Of a stretch of DNA of 64,000 bases, positions 1-10,419 are shown piece by piece (positions within the stretch are counted from its first letter, which is position 1; each line of letters begins with the position of its first letter). This DNA comes from Platanthera guangdongensis (Eukaryota > Streptophyta > Magnoliopsida > Asparagales > Orchidaceae). The notes under the pieces are model-generated. The model saw only the letters and a program-made list of their open reading frames with translations, had not been told where the DNA came from and did no database searches. The stretch spans positions 5,630,043 to 5,694,042 of the forward strand of contig CM077155.1 of the NCBI GenBank assembly GCA_039583875.1, in the 5' to 3' direction. The translations under genes were made by a program, and so were the position numbers.

Positions 1-2
1 AT

Positions 3-1697
3 CATAAGAGCCTAAAGTATCTATTGGAGAAGAAAGAGTTGAACATGCGACAACGAAGGTGGTTGGAGTTCCTTGGGGACTACACTTTCGAGATTCACTA
101 TACACCCGGGAAGGGGAATGTTGTCGCAGATGCCTTGAGTCGGCGAGTTCCGGCTAGAGCAAATTGGTTACAAAGGCATGATGAACGTCTTATCCAGGAA
201 TTGGAGGCATTGGAGATTTATTGTGTTGATAAGAATTCCACTGCCATTGCATGTTTGAACTGGACCGAGGTGCAATGTGACCTTGCGGACCGAGTTCGAC
301 GGGCAACGGAGTTGGATGAAGATCTCTTGCGCTATGTGAATGAAGGGCCAGAAGGCAAATTCACCTGGAATGACGGTCTTGTGCGAAAAGAGGGCCGGTT
401 GTGCGTCCCAAATGTGGGGAAACTGAGGGAAGAACTGATGTATGAAGCACATTATACGAAGTATTCCATTCACCCCGGGAGCACAAAGATGTTCAACGAT
501 ATGAAGAAGCTTTTCTGGTGGCCAGGGCTTAAGAAAGATGTTGCCATATATGTCGCCAAATGTCAAACATGTGCGATGGTGAAGGCGGAATGCCAAAAGC
601 CGGGCGGTTATTTGAAGTCACTACCGATCCCAGTGTGGAAATTTGATGATATTTCCATGGATTTTGTGCATGGATTGCCAAGATCGCAGTGAGGAAATGA
701 TTCCATTTGGGTGATAGTTGACCGGCTAACAAAAGTAGCACATTTTCTCCCGAACAGGCGGGATGATTCGGTTGAAAGTTTGGCAAAGTTATATGTTGAC
801 CAGATTGTGCGTCTTCACGGTGTTCCTCGGAGCATCGTAAGTGATCGAGATGGGCGATTCACGTCAAATGATTGGAGGCTAGTTCACCGACTGTTGGGCA
901 CGAAGTTGACTTTCAGTACGGCCTTTCATCCCCAAACGGATGGCCAAACTGAACGTACCAACAGAACAATGGAGGACATGCTCCGAATGTGCGCCCTTGA
1001 CTTCAGAAAGAGATGGGAAGATCATCTCTATATGGTCGAGTTTGCATATAATAACAGTTACCAGACAAGCATTGGGATGGCACCATATGAAGCCCTCTAT
1101 GGAAGGAAGTGCCGTACTCCCTTGGCTTGGGTAGAAGCGGGGGAAGCCCGGGTTGTTAAACCAAATGAGGTGGATGAAGCAAACTCAACCATTCGGACTA
1201 TTCGAGAGAGATTGCTGATTGCTCAAGATCGACAAGCGAAGTACTACAACTCCAAGCATCGGAACGTTGAATTTACGGTTGGCGATTGGGTCTACTTGAA
1301 GATCAAGCCATTCAAAGGTGTCTCCAGGATTCGACGATTGAAAAAGTTGAGTCCAAGATATTTGGGTCCTTTTGAAGTGGTTGAGCGAGTTGGCGAAGCG
1401 GCTTATCGGCTAGCTCTATCGGCGGACTTGGGTGGGTTACATGATGTCTTTCACATCTCGGTGCTTCGGAAGGCCGTGAAAGATCCAACTCAAGTGATCG
1501 TGGATGATCGTGTGCCGGTGGAGTATGGGCTAACGACGAGAGTTAGACCCATTCAGATCGAAGATCGAGCCGAGAAACAGTTGCGGAACAAGACGGTCGG
1601 TATGGTGAAAGTCCGGTGGGACAACTGCGGCCGTGAAGAGCGGACATGGGAGCGCGAGCAAACCATGCGAGCAGAGTTCCCTGAATTGTTTCTGTAA
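3..1697 (+). pseudogene. E1 pol: RNase H end, integrase and chromodomain
   Basis: The frame is open from base 3, where it reads the end of RNase H ([20 protein letters not shown], then DALSRR). Integrase follows: an HHCC zinc finger ([10 protein letters not shown] to CQTCAMVK), then the catalytic DDE triad with D in [11 protein letters not shown] in [10 protein letters not shown] and E in [16 protein letters not shown], a GPY/F-type region ([17 protein letters not shown]), and a chromodomain-like end ([18 protein letters not shown]). The enzyme inserts element cDNA into chromatin; the chromodomain is thought to guide it to modified histones. A single in-frame TGA at 690-692, just after the first catalytic Asp, breaks the ORF and looks like CGA to TGA. 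No frameshift is seen. The stop TAA is at 1695-1697. Confidence 0.9.
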
Positions 1698-1816
1698 TTT
1701 GGAGCGAGAATATTGTAACATAAATGTTTATATATATATAGAGATATATGTTGTTACATTTTCTTGCTAGTTTCTGTTACTTTCCTGTCTTTAAATTTCG
1801 AGGACGAAATTTCTTG

Positions 1817-1830
1817 TAGGAGGGGAGGAT
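1817..1830 (+). other. E1 polypurine tract
   Basis: The purine run TAGGAGGGGAGGAT lies directly before TGTAACAGCC, the start of the LTR. It is the expected primer site for plus-strand DNA synthesis. A TA-rich stretch (1720-1750) and about 120 non-coding bases separate it from the pol stop. Confidence 0.8.
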
Positions 1831-1867
1831 TGTAACAGCCCAAAGTTCTGAAACAGGAAAATTTGGG

Positions 1868-2445
1868 TGACACGGCCTGGGACACGGGCGTGTCCCAGGG
1901 CGTGTCAGGTGACACAGCCTGCGACACGGGCATGTCGCAGGGCGTGTCGAGGTTGTGTCGACGATTGGGCTTTGTCTCGATGATTTTTGCTCTTGACGAT
2001 TCGTCGAGAGGAGGCACACGGCCCAGGACACGGGCGTGTCCAAGGCCGTGTCGCATGCTCGACGAGTTTTGCTCGACGATCGTCGAGTGTCGAGAAGTGG
2101 GTGTCGAGTGTTGAACACGGCCTGTGACACGGGCGTGTCACAGGGCGTGTCAAATCAGGCGACGAACTCAGCCCGCCGAAAGAATTCGACAGGGCGTGTC
2201 TTTGTGCCGTGTCTGGGCACACGGCCTGGGACACGGGCGTGTCACAGGCCGTGTGAAGTCTCGGGATGATTTGGGATTTTTTTCCCCAGGTACACGGCAA
2301 TAGACACGGGCGTGTCTGAAGGCGTGTTGGTGACACGGCCCATGACACGGGCGTGTCCCGTGGGCGTGTCACTGGTTTGGATAAGTCGGTTGACCACCGC
2401 TTGAGGCATACGGCCAGGCACACGGCCGTGTTCGAGGCCGTGTCA
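1868..2445. repeat. E1 U3 array of GACACGGGCGTGTC palindromes
   Basis: About eight clusters, each some 35-40 bp, sit at roughly 1868-1906, 1909-1947, 2018-2053, 2118-2151, 2219-2255, 2293-2327, 2332-2371 and 2407-2443. A typical cluster is a nested inverted repeat: outer arms GACACGG and CGTGTC, inner arms GGGACAC and GTGTCCC around GGGC. The clusters are separated by unrelated DNA. They lie in the first 600 bp of the LTR, the U3 enhancer position. Confidence 0.85.
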
Positions 2446-3029
2446 GGTCAAAATTTGTGTTTTTGGCAGAATCGTGGCCGTCCATTCCTTCAGTCTGGAT
2501 CCAAGGGCTGAAGCCTCTTCTCCTTTTTCCTTAAGGGCCGAAATCAGAGAAGTGTTGCTCACTTTAATTTGGCCTTCATATTTCTTCAAGAGAGAGAAAG
2601 AGAGAGAGAAAGGAGGAGGAAGAGGAAAGGGGGCTGCTGCTGGTGGTGCTGCGGTTTACCGACGAGAGATCCGAAGCCAGCGTTGCGGAGGAAACGATCT
2701 TGCGAGTCTTGCAAGCTAGCTTGGAGGCCATGGCACCGAAGCGATCATCAAGGGTAACGACTTTTCTTCCTAGCCATGTGAAGGCTTCCTTTTTGGCATA
2801 TCTTGTGTTTTCCCCCACCAAGAGGTGGCTGACTTTGGGAATCTTTGGGTGGATGCTTGAAATCACCTTTATATTGCATATAGATCCGAAAATGGAGTAC
2901 GGAATAGGCATGTTGTGTGAAGCCCATCTGGACAGGTTGGTCTGGATTGGTGATGTTGCATACGAACCGGAGAAGACTCCATGATAAACGTGTCGTGTTC
3001 GGAGTCTACGGGTTATACCTGCGAAAAGG

Positions 3030-3300
3030 AGTAGCAGGAAGTACTGGGGTGGTAGCCCAGGAAAATAGCCTTGTGATGGTTTTGGGTCCAACCTGTGAGT
3101 GAGGCACAGGAAGTACTGGTGGGACCAGGAAAGGCCCTTTTTGTGATGCTTGATGTCATAGGGTGTCCACCTGTGGAGGGAGTCACAGGAAGTACTGGTG
3201 TGCCCAGGAAAGACCCCTGACATTTGTAATTTGCGGTGTCCACATGTGACGGGAATTACAGGAAGTACTGGTGCGCCCAGGAAAGACCCGCTGTTGCTGT
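3030..3300. repeat. Four-copy tandem repeat in E1 LTR (72-79 bp)
   Basis: The motif CAGGAAGTACTGG recurs at 3035, 3107, 3186 and 3259, each followed by a variant of GCCCAGGAAA(G)ACC. The periods are 72, 79 and 73 bp. The copies have diverged and the units between them share GTGTCCAC(A/C)TGTG. Confidence 0.8.
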
Positions 3301-5159
3301 GAGGAAATGGGTATAGTGAAATACCCAGGCTTGAATGCCAGGAACAGGATTGGTGAGACCGACCCGCGCCTTTGATGTAGCCATGAGTACGCTGTACTCG
3401 GAGAAGGCAAGGCGATTTGAGCAACGGGGGGTGGAGGATCCGACCTGCGCTATGTCCGTCTGACGTGAGACCAAAAAGTGTGGTCTGTTGGAGCGCATAG
3501 CAAGAGTCTTCGGCCTGCGCGCCATGACACAAAGGGGGGCTACGGGCCATCCCGGTGTCCGAGGACTAACTCCGGCTGCACGCCATGGAGTAAATGCTCA
3601 AGAGATTTACCGTTGGGTGATAACCCTGATACGGTGGTGGGCAAGAGGTTGCCAGAACACCAAGAATGTGCCCTGAGTGCACGGACCGTTGGGCCGGGTG
3701 GCGAACAGTTGTGATGGTTTGTGTGCGTGAAAGCACTTTTTGATGATATAGCTTTCCATGATATGCCTGCAGGGAAAATACCGCTGCCCCGAAAGAAGGG
3801 GTAGGGTCGTTATAATTTGGTCAGCTGAACGCTGACCGTTGCTTTTGTTTGCCACCGGTGGGTGGATTGTCCCTTGCACAGGTGCTGGAGAGCCGAGTGG
3901 GACGCATAGAGGTTGATGCTCCTGCTGGTGTTGCTGCTGCTGTTAGCTGCTAGCCCTCGAAGGCTATTGTGTTCTTTTGCATGTTTTCTTTTTTTGTGGC
4001 CGGCCTGCGCGCCAATCTGTTTTAGGCCACTGTTTGAGAGCCCTGTAAGGCCATAAGGCCAACACTTTTGACATGTGGTAAGACATTCCTATATGTATAT
4101 AAAATGTGGAGTTTTATGTTTGGACATTCATGAGGAGTTCAAGTAGTTTAGGCTTCCGCTAGAATGCTTGTGATAGGTGCGATGCGCTACTCTGGTATCA
4201 TCCTGTACCTTCACCGACTGTTTTGTGGTATATCCTGTGGGGCCCCGGCCGGACCTTCTAGAATATATCATATGAACGGATGGGGTTGTTACAGTTTTGG
4301 TGCCTCTGGAGGGGTGGTTTTATGTGGGGAGCCGTGGCCACCACCTTTATTTGCCCCGGCTTGGGTTGGTGTGTTGGACCCTAGGGCTACCACTGTTTGA
4401 CCCCTTAGCCCTTTTGGGATCTGGTTTTGGTTATGTACTCAGATCCATGTTTTGAACCCTGTCATTAACCCACAAAGTTAGGAATGTTAGCTCCTTTCCT
4501 TGCTTATGGCTTTTTCTTTGGTACATGTGATATGCCCTGTTGCTGCTGCAGGTTCTTTTCTTTTGTAGAACATGTTGCTATTGTACTCAGACTTGGTGTG
4601 TTTTCTTTTACTGTTCTTTAGACAGTGTTCTTTTCTTACTGTCCTGTTTTTCTTCTTCTGATAGCATTTATTGTTGTAGGGTGGTAAACCCTTCTTTACC
4701 TGTTCTTAAGGCTAATGCTCTATTTATTTTGACTATATTCTTGCTGAGGTGTTCTTTCCTTGAATGCCTCAGGTCTAGGTTGTAGCCGGTTGGGCGGCTA
4801 GATCTTTTGGTGGTTTTTGTTGATAGCCTCTTGGGTAGCTGAGGTTGTTGATCTTCATCCTTATGAGGTAGTTATTTTCCTTTCTGTATAAACATGCATA
4901 CTCACCAGTGGCTTCGTGTCAGGTTGTTGACGCCCACTGGTGGCTTTCTTATGATGCTGGGTATGAAGTAAAACTGCTACTTTTGTCTATTGTTGGTTGT
5001 TTACTTGTCTTCTGGGAAGGATTTATGCTAGGTTGCATGTTAGGTATTTTAAACCCTAAATTATTACTATAAGTATCTCACGCACATCATGTTTATAAAA
5101 CTAAAGCACTATTTTTCTTTATGCGTAAAGACTGTCCTTTTTATATATTCTATACTAAC

Positions 5160-7041
5160 TGAAAGTGCAGGTTTGATCTGATATACTTTAGAGAGGGGGG
5201 GGGGTGAATAGAGTATGGTGCTTACTAAAAATTTCTTACAACTGTTGTTGTATACCTAAGTGAACAGGGAAGCAAATAACATAAAGTAAACATAGCAACT
5301 ACCTAATCAAAAAGCAATCACAGAACAATCACAAACCATAGTCAGAAAATAAAAGAAAATAAGCAACCAGAAGACACAAGGAGCTATAGTGGTTCCCCAA
5401 CCAATATGAGTACATCCACTCTTCTACCACCCTAGGTAGGAATCCACTGCAGGATGAGTTGATCAGGTGTCCTGGGAACCAATGGGTTTTGATCAGGTCC
5501 CCAAAAACCAAACCCTCAAGTCTTTTGGAAGGAGACTTGCAACCAGAATAATTTTGAAGGGATTTAAAACCCTGTACAGGAATTAAAGAGAGGGTGATAG
5601 TGTCTTCTCTGTCAACAGTCAGAGAGAAGACTTGTGGATTGAATGTAGCAGCTTTTGCTCCCCCTGAGGTCTTGAATTGGTCAGGAATGCTGGAGCACTG
5701 CTTCAGGGTAATATGCATTCAATGACCTAGAATGCCTGGACCATAACTGCTTCAGGAACTTCTTTGACAGATTGATTGAATGTTGTCCTTTGAAGTTATC
5801 CTGTAAATAGAGAGAAGAAGATTCTTGATTGAATTTAGTTGTTCTTCTTCTCCAAAAGTCCTCTGGTCAAGGCTGATTGCAGTCAAGAACTTTAGATTTG
5901 AGAATGTTTGTTCTTCTGCAACTTTTGAGTATTTTTTGTACTGTAATTCTTGAACTCTGCTTGATTCTGTTCACTATCTGTGTCTCTGTGTATCCCTCTC
6001 TTACTAACTGAGGAATATTCAAACTTTTTGAATATGTCGAGCAGTAATTACATTCGGCCTTGGAAAGAATCAGCAATCAATGACTTTCCTAACTGTCCCA
6101 TAGAAAAATGGCATGTAATCGTCCATAGTCAATGCGCGTTCTAACGGTAACATTCCGAGAAGATTTGGCATTAAATGTTCAGGAATCAGCGCCAAGAAAT
6201 GGGACGGGAACCTTGAAGAAAACCGAATCTGGATTCGTCGAACAAAGAACACAATTCGTCGAGCTGAACTTGTGTTCGTCGAGCTGAGCTTGAGTTCGTC
6301 GAGCTGAGCTTGATAGAGTTCGTCGAGCAGATAATGGTTCTGGACTTAGACAAAATATCCTGCATCTGCTGAAATGCTGTGTCAACAAAAGTTGGTGTCG
6401 ACAGATTGATCTTGGTGTCTACACAAATCCTCTGGTGTCGATATAAGCTGGTGTCGACTGAAATCCTGGTGTCGACATAAGTTGGTGTCGACTGAAATCC
6501 TGGTGTAGACACAAACTGTCTGGTGTTGACACAAACCCTAAGTGTCGACACAGATTCTCTGAGTCCAGAAATCGTCGAGTAGAGATTATCATTCGTCGAC
6601 CTGAGAAGCTGACTTCGTCGACCTGAGAAGGTGTGAACTTGAGGTCCAAGTTCGTCGAGCTCAGAATATAATTTGTCGACCGAAGCATGAAGCTGGACTT
6701 AAAAAAATTTGAAGTTCTCCTGACTTTGGCTTGATGTAGAAACTGAATTTTCGTCGAACAGAGAACATAGATCGTCGAGCTCAGCACTAAGAATTGTCTC
6801 ACGATCGTCGAGCGCAGAAATCCTTTTGTCGAGCTGAGTTTGACGAACGTCGAACTCACTTTACGTAGTCTTGAAAAACTTGTGAGTCTGGAGTCTCTGA
6901 GGGTCTTGATGAAAGCTGGTCCATCTGGAGTTGAGCCTAAGGACTTAACCTAGACTTTAGGACACAAAATGACCCGAGCTATACATGATGGGTCACATCC
7001 TAAGTCAGTGAACCTAGCCCAAATCAACAAGGGATCCAACA
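5160..7041 (-). repeat. E2 3' LTR (left copy)
   Basis: On the minus strand it begins TGTTGGATCCC at 7041, next to the polypurine tract, and ends CTGCACTTTCA at 5160. A G-run at about 5194-5202 corresponds to the CACCCCC...CTCTAG motif found near the 3' end of every copia LTR in this window. The length is 1882 bp against 1892 bp for the partner at 24280-26171. Palindrome half-sites fill about 6231-6850. Confidence 0.9.
6231..6850. repeat. E2 U3 array of TCGTCGA and GTGTCGAC motifs
   Basis: Two kinds of TCGA-centred site are mixed. TTCGTCGAGCTGAG half-sites have TCGA at 6238, 6259, 6279, 6299 and 6323 (spacing 20-24). A GGTGTCGAC block (6398-6545) has centres at 6398, 6418, 6438, 6454, 6472, 6488 and 6506 (spacing 20, then 16/18). 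More TCGTCGA sites follow to 6850. The matching array in the other LTR is at about 25370-25990. Confidence 0.85.
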
Positions 7042-7055
7042 ATCTTCCCTTATTT
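7042..7055 (-). other. E2 polypurine tract, degraded
   Basis: On the minus strand AAATAAGGGAAGAT directly precedes the LTR start. The second copy at 26172-26185 reads AAATAGGGGGAGAT, like the tracts of E3 and E4, so this one has two G-to-A changes. Confidence 0.75.
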
Positions 7056-7225
7056 GGGTGAGGTCACTAACAGAGACTCAAGACAAAAAAACAAAGCAAG
7101 AAAGGAAATATATCTGACAGAGAATTATAATACATGCAATAGATATATATATATACACACAGCTTTGTTTAACAGATAACACAGTTTAAAACAAATATGA
7201 GACAGAAATTAAAACAATAAGAAAA

Positions 7226-7446
7226 TTACTTCTTTGGCTTCTTCTGCTGAGGTTTGTCTTCTGCTTTCTTTTCTCCTGGCTTCTTGAAAATGATTTCTCT
7301 GTTAGGATTTTGAGCTTGGGCCACTGTCATGGTCATATCAGCTGCCCCAATAATTTTTAATGATGTAGCCCTGATGACAACTGCTTCTGGATGAAGTTTC
7401 ATATAGTCATCAACATTAAACAATTTGTTACCTTTGTCAAACCTTT
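7226..7446 (-). pseudogene. Frameshifted C-terminal tail of the E2 post-pol ORF
   Basis: About 75 residues in a different frame from the main ORF include DDYMKLHPEAVV and NPNREI and end in a Lys-rich tail (KKPKK) with TAA at 7226-7228. The same motifs (SYMKLHPEAVVPRP, NPNREIVL) sit in continuous frame near the end of the E4 homologue at about 38222-38340. A single-base change near 7450-7480 therefore cut the tail off the 856-codon ORF. Confidence 0.75.
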
Positions 7447-10017
7447 TCAGCTCTTCCTTTCTATACTTGACATGGTTGAAAGACCAAAAATATCTTTTCC
7501 TTCTGCTTTGGCTTTATTTATCAAAGATAGACCAATCAGCTCTTGGTACCTAGCCATTCTTGCTGTATTAGCAGTCTTTGGATCTTCAAAAGGAATTGGA
7601 GGGGAGTCTGGCTTCTTTGGGCTTTCAGCTTTTTGTACTTCAGAACTTTGTTGTTGCTGCTTATGTTGACTACCTGAGGAGGATGGCCTCTGCTGGCTGC
7701 TTCCAGAAGATCTCCCTGATTGTCTTTGATAAGTTTGTATTGGGGCAGATCCACTGGCACCAGCTGCTGGAGGAGGAGGAGGAGGAGGATCCTTCCTGTA
7801 TCTGTGTACTGGAGGAGGGGAGTATCTCCTGCTTCTCTTTCTATCTTTCTGCTGGTTTTTGGAGAGCCACATCCATGCTGGCATTCCCTTATATGGAGTC
7901 ACATTGTGCAGAATATAATAGGGAGTATCTGTAGTGGGATTTGGCTTGGGAGGAGGAGCAGCCTTTCTCTTCTTTGCCAACAATCTCTTTTTCCTACTAG
8001 CTGCATCCTCATCAGAATCAATTTCATCATCATCAGATTCTGAATCCTGAGGGGTATCATACAATGAATCCAAAGCTTTTAAGGCTTTATCAGAAACAAC
8101 AGCCTTTGCTGGAGGAGGGGCAGAAGTTTCAAGAGTAGGGGTATCAACAACAAAAGAAGAATTATCTGTATAAGATTCAGAAACAAAAAAGACAGAGCTT
8201 TCAGCTACTGACTTATTCTCTTCTTCAATGTCTGCCTGAATAAGCTCATCTAGAGTAGGCATTGGAGATTCATCCATAATAAAGTCTGGTGCTGAAACTG
8301 GCACTAGAGTATCTTCTGGAATGACCTCTGGGCTAGAAGCTGAGAAGGAGGCTGAAGCTGAGAGAGCAAAATTGTCACAGAATTGCTTGACAAGTGTTGG
8401 ACTGGCTGGAGAGGTATAAGGTACCATAGCCAAATAAGGCTTAGAGAAATCTGCTGGAGGGAATTTTATATGTACAGAGTCAAAACCTCTCAACAAAACT
8501 GATAAATTCACTGTGAGATTTAAATAGAAATCAACAACAGGAGTTATTTGAGCAACTGACTCATCCAGATCAATGTCAGTGTCCATAAATTGAATTAACT
8601 CTGACATCTCGGCATCAAAGTCTGTCAAAATAGGTGTATCCTCAGCTGAATCTGAATCTGCTGGAGAGGGAACTGCTGTGACTGCTGCTGCTATACCTGC
8701 ATCTGCTGCAACTTCATCACAAAGCATCTCCCCTTGCATGGGTTCAGGAAGACCTGGAGCCAGGCCCCTAGATGAAGAGGGGGCAGCAGAGAGAAGAGAG
8801 ATCTGGGCAGATAAAGAATGGATGGAGGTCACAAGAGGTGTGATGGCCTCTTGGATCAAAGATTTAATGAGAGGTGTGAGCAAAGGAATGAGGGTGGATG
8901 GATCAAATAGGGAAGGGGAAGAGGATGGGATGGGAGGATGAATAATAGATGGAGTGGGGGCATCTTGCATGATTGTATCTGATGGTATAATGTAAGATGG
9001 AATGGTGGATAAGTGTGGGGGAAGAGGAGACTGTGGGGGTGTAGGAATAGGAATGTCCTGAGGGGAAGCTGGAGGAGTAGGTTGATGATCAACTTGCAAG
9101 GGGGAAGATGGAGGTGGAGATGGAATGTTTGTCAGGTCAAGTGGTGGAGATGGAGGAGGGGTAGGTACATGATGAGGCTTCTTTGGAGGAAGAGGTGTTA
9201 GAAGAGATGGTTGAGATGGAAGAGCCTCTTCAATAGGGAGAGGAGCGGCCTTTACATCCCTTGTGCTCTCAGAAGTTTGTAGGGAGGAGGAAGAAGCCTT
9301 TGAGAGCTTGGAGATGGTCCTCTCCCACCTACCAAACAGAGCGCAAGTGAGGCGCTTGCTGGCGTTTATGGAGATGGTCGGGGAGACCATACATTCAGCA
9401 ACCTTCTCTTTAAGAAATATGCCCAAAATTCTGCCAAAGCAGACTTCCTTCTTGCTGTTCTTCTTTCTGATCAATTCAAAGAACACCTTACTCCAATCAA
9501 CCTGTCGCTTATTCACTACTACACACATTATCAGAAATTGGTGATGAGTAATATAGTCGTGAGCAGAGTGCTTGTCCATCAGAATCTTTCCCGTAATATC
9601 TGCCATAAATTGGTAGACGGCGGATAATTGCTTTTTCAACAACTTATTAGGGTTGTTCCCAGAGAGACCCATTAGTTTCAGCATATCATTGAATTCCTCA
9701 GAATCCATTTTCAGATTGTCTTCTCCATTCACTAATCCAAATACTTCAGTGAGAACTTCTGGAGAGAGGGAAACAGCAGTGTTCCCTATATTGCCGGTCA
9801 AAACATCTTCTTCAGAAACTATAGATGTATATACCCATTCCCGTATTTCCGTTCCATGAAGTTTGATACGCCTGGTCATGAAGTCCTTTAAATTTAGTTC
9901 TTCCAGTAGTTCCAAGATGTAAAGGAAGATGGGGTCAGAGTGTTGAAACGAATCAAAGTCCATATCAAAACAAGTGTCAAACTTCATTGCAACCAAAGCA
10001 CCTGAGGGAATCACCAT
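7447..10017 (-). CDS. E2 post-pol (SIRE 'envelope-like' position) ORF
   Basis: An open 856-codon ORF after pol, in the place where SIRE elements carry the ORF called envelope-like. Residues 1-230 form a conserved domain (FDMDFDSF, TRRIKLHGTEIREWVY, SPEVLTEVFGL, NPNKLLKKQLSAVYQF, KHSAHDYITHHQF, NASKRLTCALFGRW) also present in E4 and similar to plant ORFs annotated as putative plant transposon proteins. Then come a Pro/Ser-rich stretch (about 260-380), an acidic Ser/Ala-rich middle, a KKRLLAKKRK basic cluster and a Gln/Pro/Ser-rich end. I see no signal peptide or convincing membrane span, so an envelope role is not supported. It is far better preserved than the gag and pol of the same element. 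Function unknown. Confidence 0.8.
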   Translation of the reverse strand: MVIPSGALVAMKFDTCFDMDFDSFQHSDPIFLYILELLEELNLKDFMTRRIKLHGTEIREWVYTSIVSEEDVLTGNIGNTAVSLSPEVLTEVFGLVNGEDNLKMDSEEFNDMLKLMGLSGNNPNKLLKKQLSAVYQFMADITGKILMDKHSAHDYITHHQFLIMCVVVNKRQVDWSKVFFELIRKKNSKKEVCFGRILGIFLKEKVAECMVSPTISINASKRLTCALFGRWERTISKLSKASSSSLQTSESTRDVKAAPLPIEEALPSQPSLLTPLPPKKPHHVPTPPPSPPLDLTNIPSPPPSSPLQVDHQPTPPASPQDIPIPTPPQSPLPPHLSTIPSYIIPSDTIMQDAPTPSIIHPPIPSSSPSLFDPSTLIPLLTPLIKSLIQEAITPLVTSIHSLSAQISLLSAAPSSSRGLAPGLPEPMQGEMLCDEVAADAGIAAAVTAVPSPADSDSAEDTPILTDFDAEMSELIQFMDTDIDLDESVAQITPVVDFYLNLTVNLSVLLRGFDSVHIKFPPADFSKPYLAMVPYTSPASPTLVKQFCDNFALSASASFSASSPEVIPEDTLVPVSAPDFIMDESPMPTLDELIQADIEEENKSVAESSVFFVSESYTDNSSFVVDTPTLETSAPPPAKAVVSDKALKALDSLYDTPQDSESDDDEIDSDEDAASRKKRLLAKKRKAAPPPKPNPTTDTPYYILHNVTPYKGMPAWMWLSKNQQKDRKRSRRYSPPPVHRYRKDPPPPPPPAAGASGSAPIQTYQRQSGRSSGSSQQRPSSSGSQHKQQQQSSEVQKAESPKKPDSPPIPFEDPKTANTARMARYQELIGLSLINKAKAEGKDIFGLSTMSSIERKS

Positions 10018-10419
10018 TGATGTCCTACAAGAAAAACACAGAGAGAAACGACGATCAAGAGCAAGGGAACTGAAAGCGCGGGACAGAGGTCGAAGAAAAA
10101 CATAGATATAGGATTTTTAGAATATGAATCGACAAACTCCGTTCCACGAAAAAGAAAAATTCTTCGAACCGAGCTCGACGAAATAAATTATAGATAGATA
10201 ATTCGTCGATCTCATCCAAAAGAATCGAAAACAATTCGTCGAACTCCGTTCGACGAAATGTCTTTCTGAAGCAAAGTTCGTCGATCTCTGGTCGACGAAA
10301 ATTGTTTCGTCACACAGAGAATTCGTCGATCTCCGTTCGACGAGAATCTCTCAAACTTTCCCTAATTCGTCGAACTCCATTCGACGAACTCTAGAAAATT
10401 CGTCGAATGCAAACAGAAA
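10018..10419 (-). promoter_or_regulatory. E2 spacer between pol and post-pol ORF: TCGA array, TATA-like box, splice acceptor
   Basis: About 400 bases separate the pol stop (10420-10422) from the ORF start at 10017. From about 10410 down to 10130 it is packed with inverted pairs such as TTCGTCGA...TTCGACGA, the same motif as in the LTRs of E4. Next comes a weak TATA-like TATATCTATG (10110-10101, minus). Then a good 3' splice acceptor (pyrimidine-rich, TTGTAG/G at 10030-10024) lies only seven bases before the ATG. Either an internal promoter or splicing could express the ORF; the sequence allows both. Confidence 0.55.

Larger units (their letters stand above)
1..5159 (+). mobile_element. E1: Ty3/gypsy Tekay/Del-like chromovirus, 3' part
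   Basis: The window opens inside pol of a Ty3-type element: end of RNase H, integrase with C-terminal chromodomain, polypurine tract and a long 3' LTR. Integrase with a chromodomain of this layout and an LTR starting TGTAACAGCCC are typical of the plant Tekay/Del chromoviruses. Everything upstream (5' LTR, gag, protease, RT) is outside the window. The right limit is the left LTR of E2 at 5160; I could not identify the true CA end of the E1 LTR, so E2 may lie inside it or just beyond it. Confidence 0.85.
1831..5159 (+). repeat. E1 3' LTR (right end not defined)
   Basis: The LTR starts TGTAACAGCCCAAAG right after the polypurine tract. In order it holds an array of CACGGGCGTGT palindromes (1868-2445), a pyrimidine-rich then GA-rich segment around 2510-2625 that may contain the promoter, four copies of a 72-79 bp repeat (about 3030-3300), and about 1.8 kb of unremarkable sequence to the edge of E2. 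A length of about 3.3 kb fits the long LTRs of Tekay elements. ORFs that can be read here, such as a 324-codon one on the minus strand at 2576-3550, match no family and look fortuitous. Confidence 0.75.

Noticed and set aside
2576..3550. 324-codon minus-strand ORF as a gene
   Set aside because: It lies wholly in the E1 LTR, crosses the 72-79 bp repeat and shows no recognisable domain.
5155..5159. Target-site duplication of E2 (CTAAC)
   Set aside because: The right side of E2 is a tandem remnant cut at 26327, so no matching pentamer can be defined.
8678..9201. Plus-strand ORFs opposite the E2 post-pol ORF
   Set aside because: Short, low-complexity shadows of the Pro/Ser-rich stretch.
7447..10017. 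True retroviral envelope gene in E2
   Set aside because: Position is the only support. No signal peptide, membrane span or fusion-peptide-like segment is visible.
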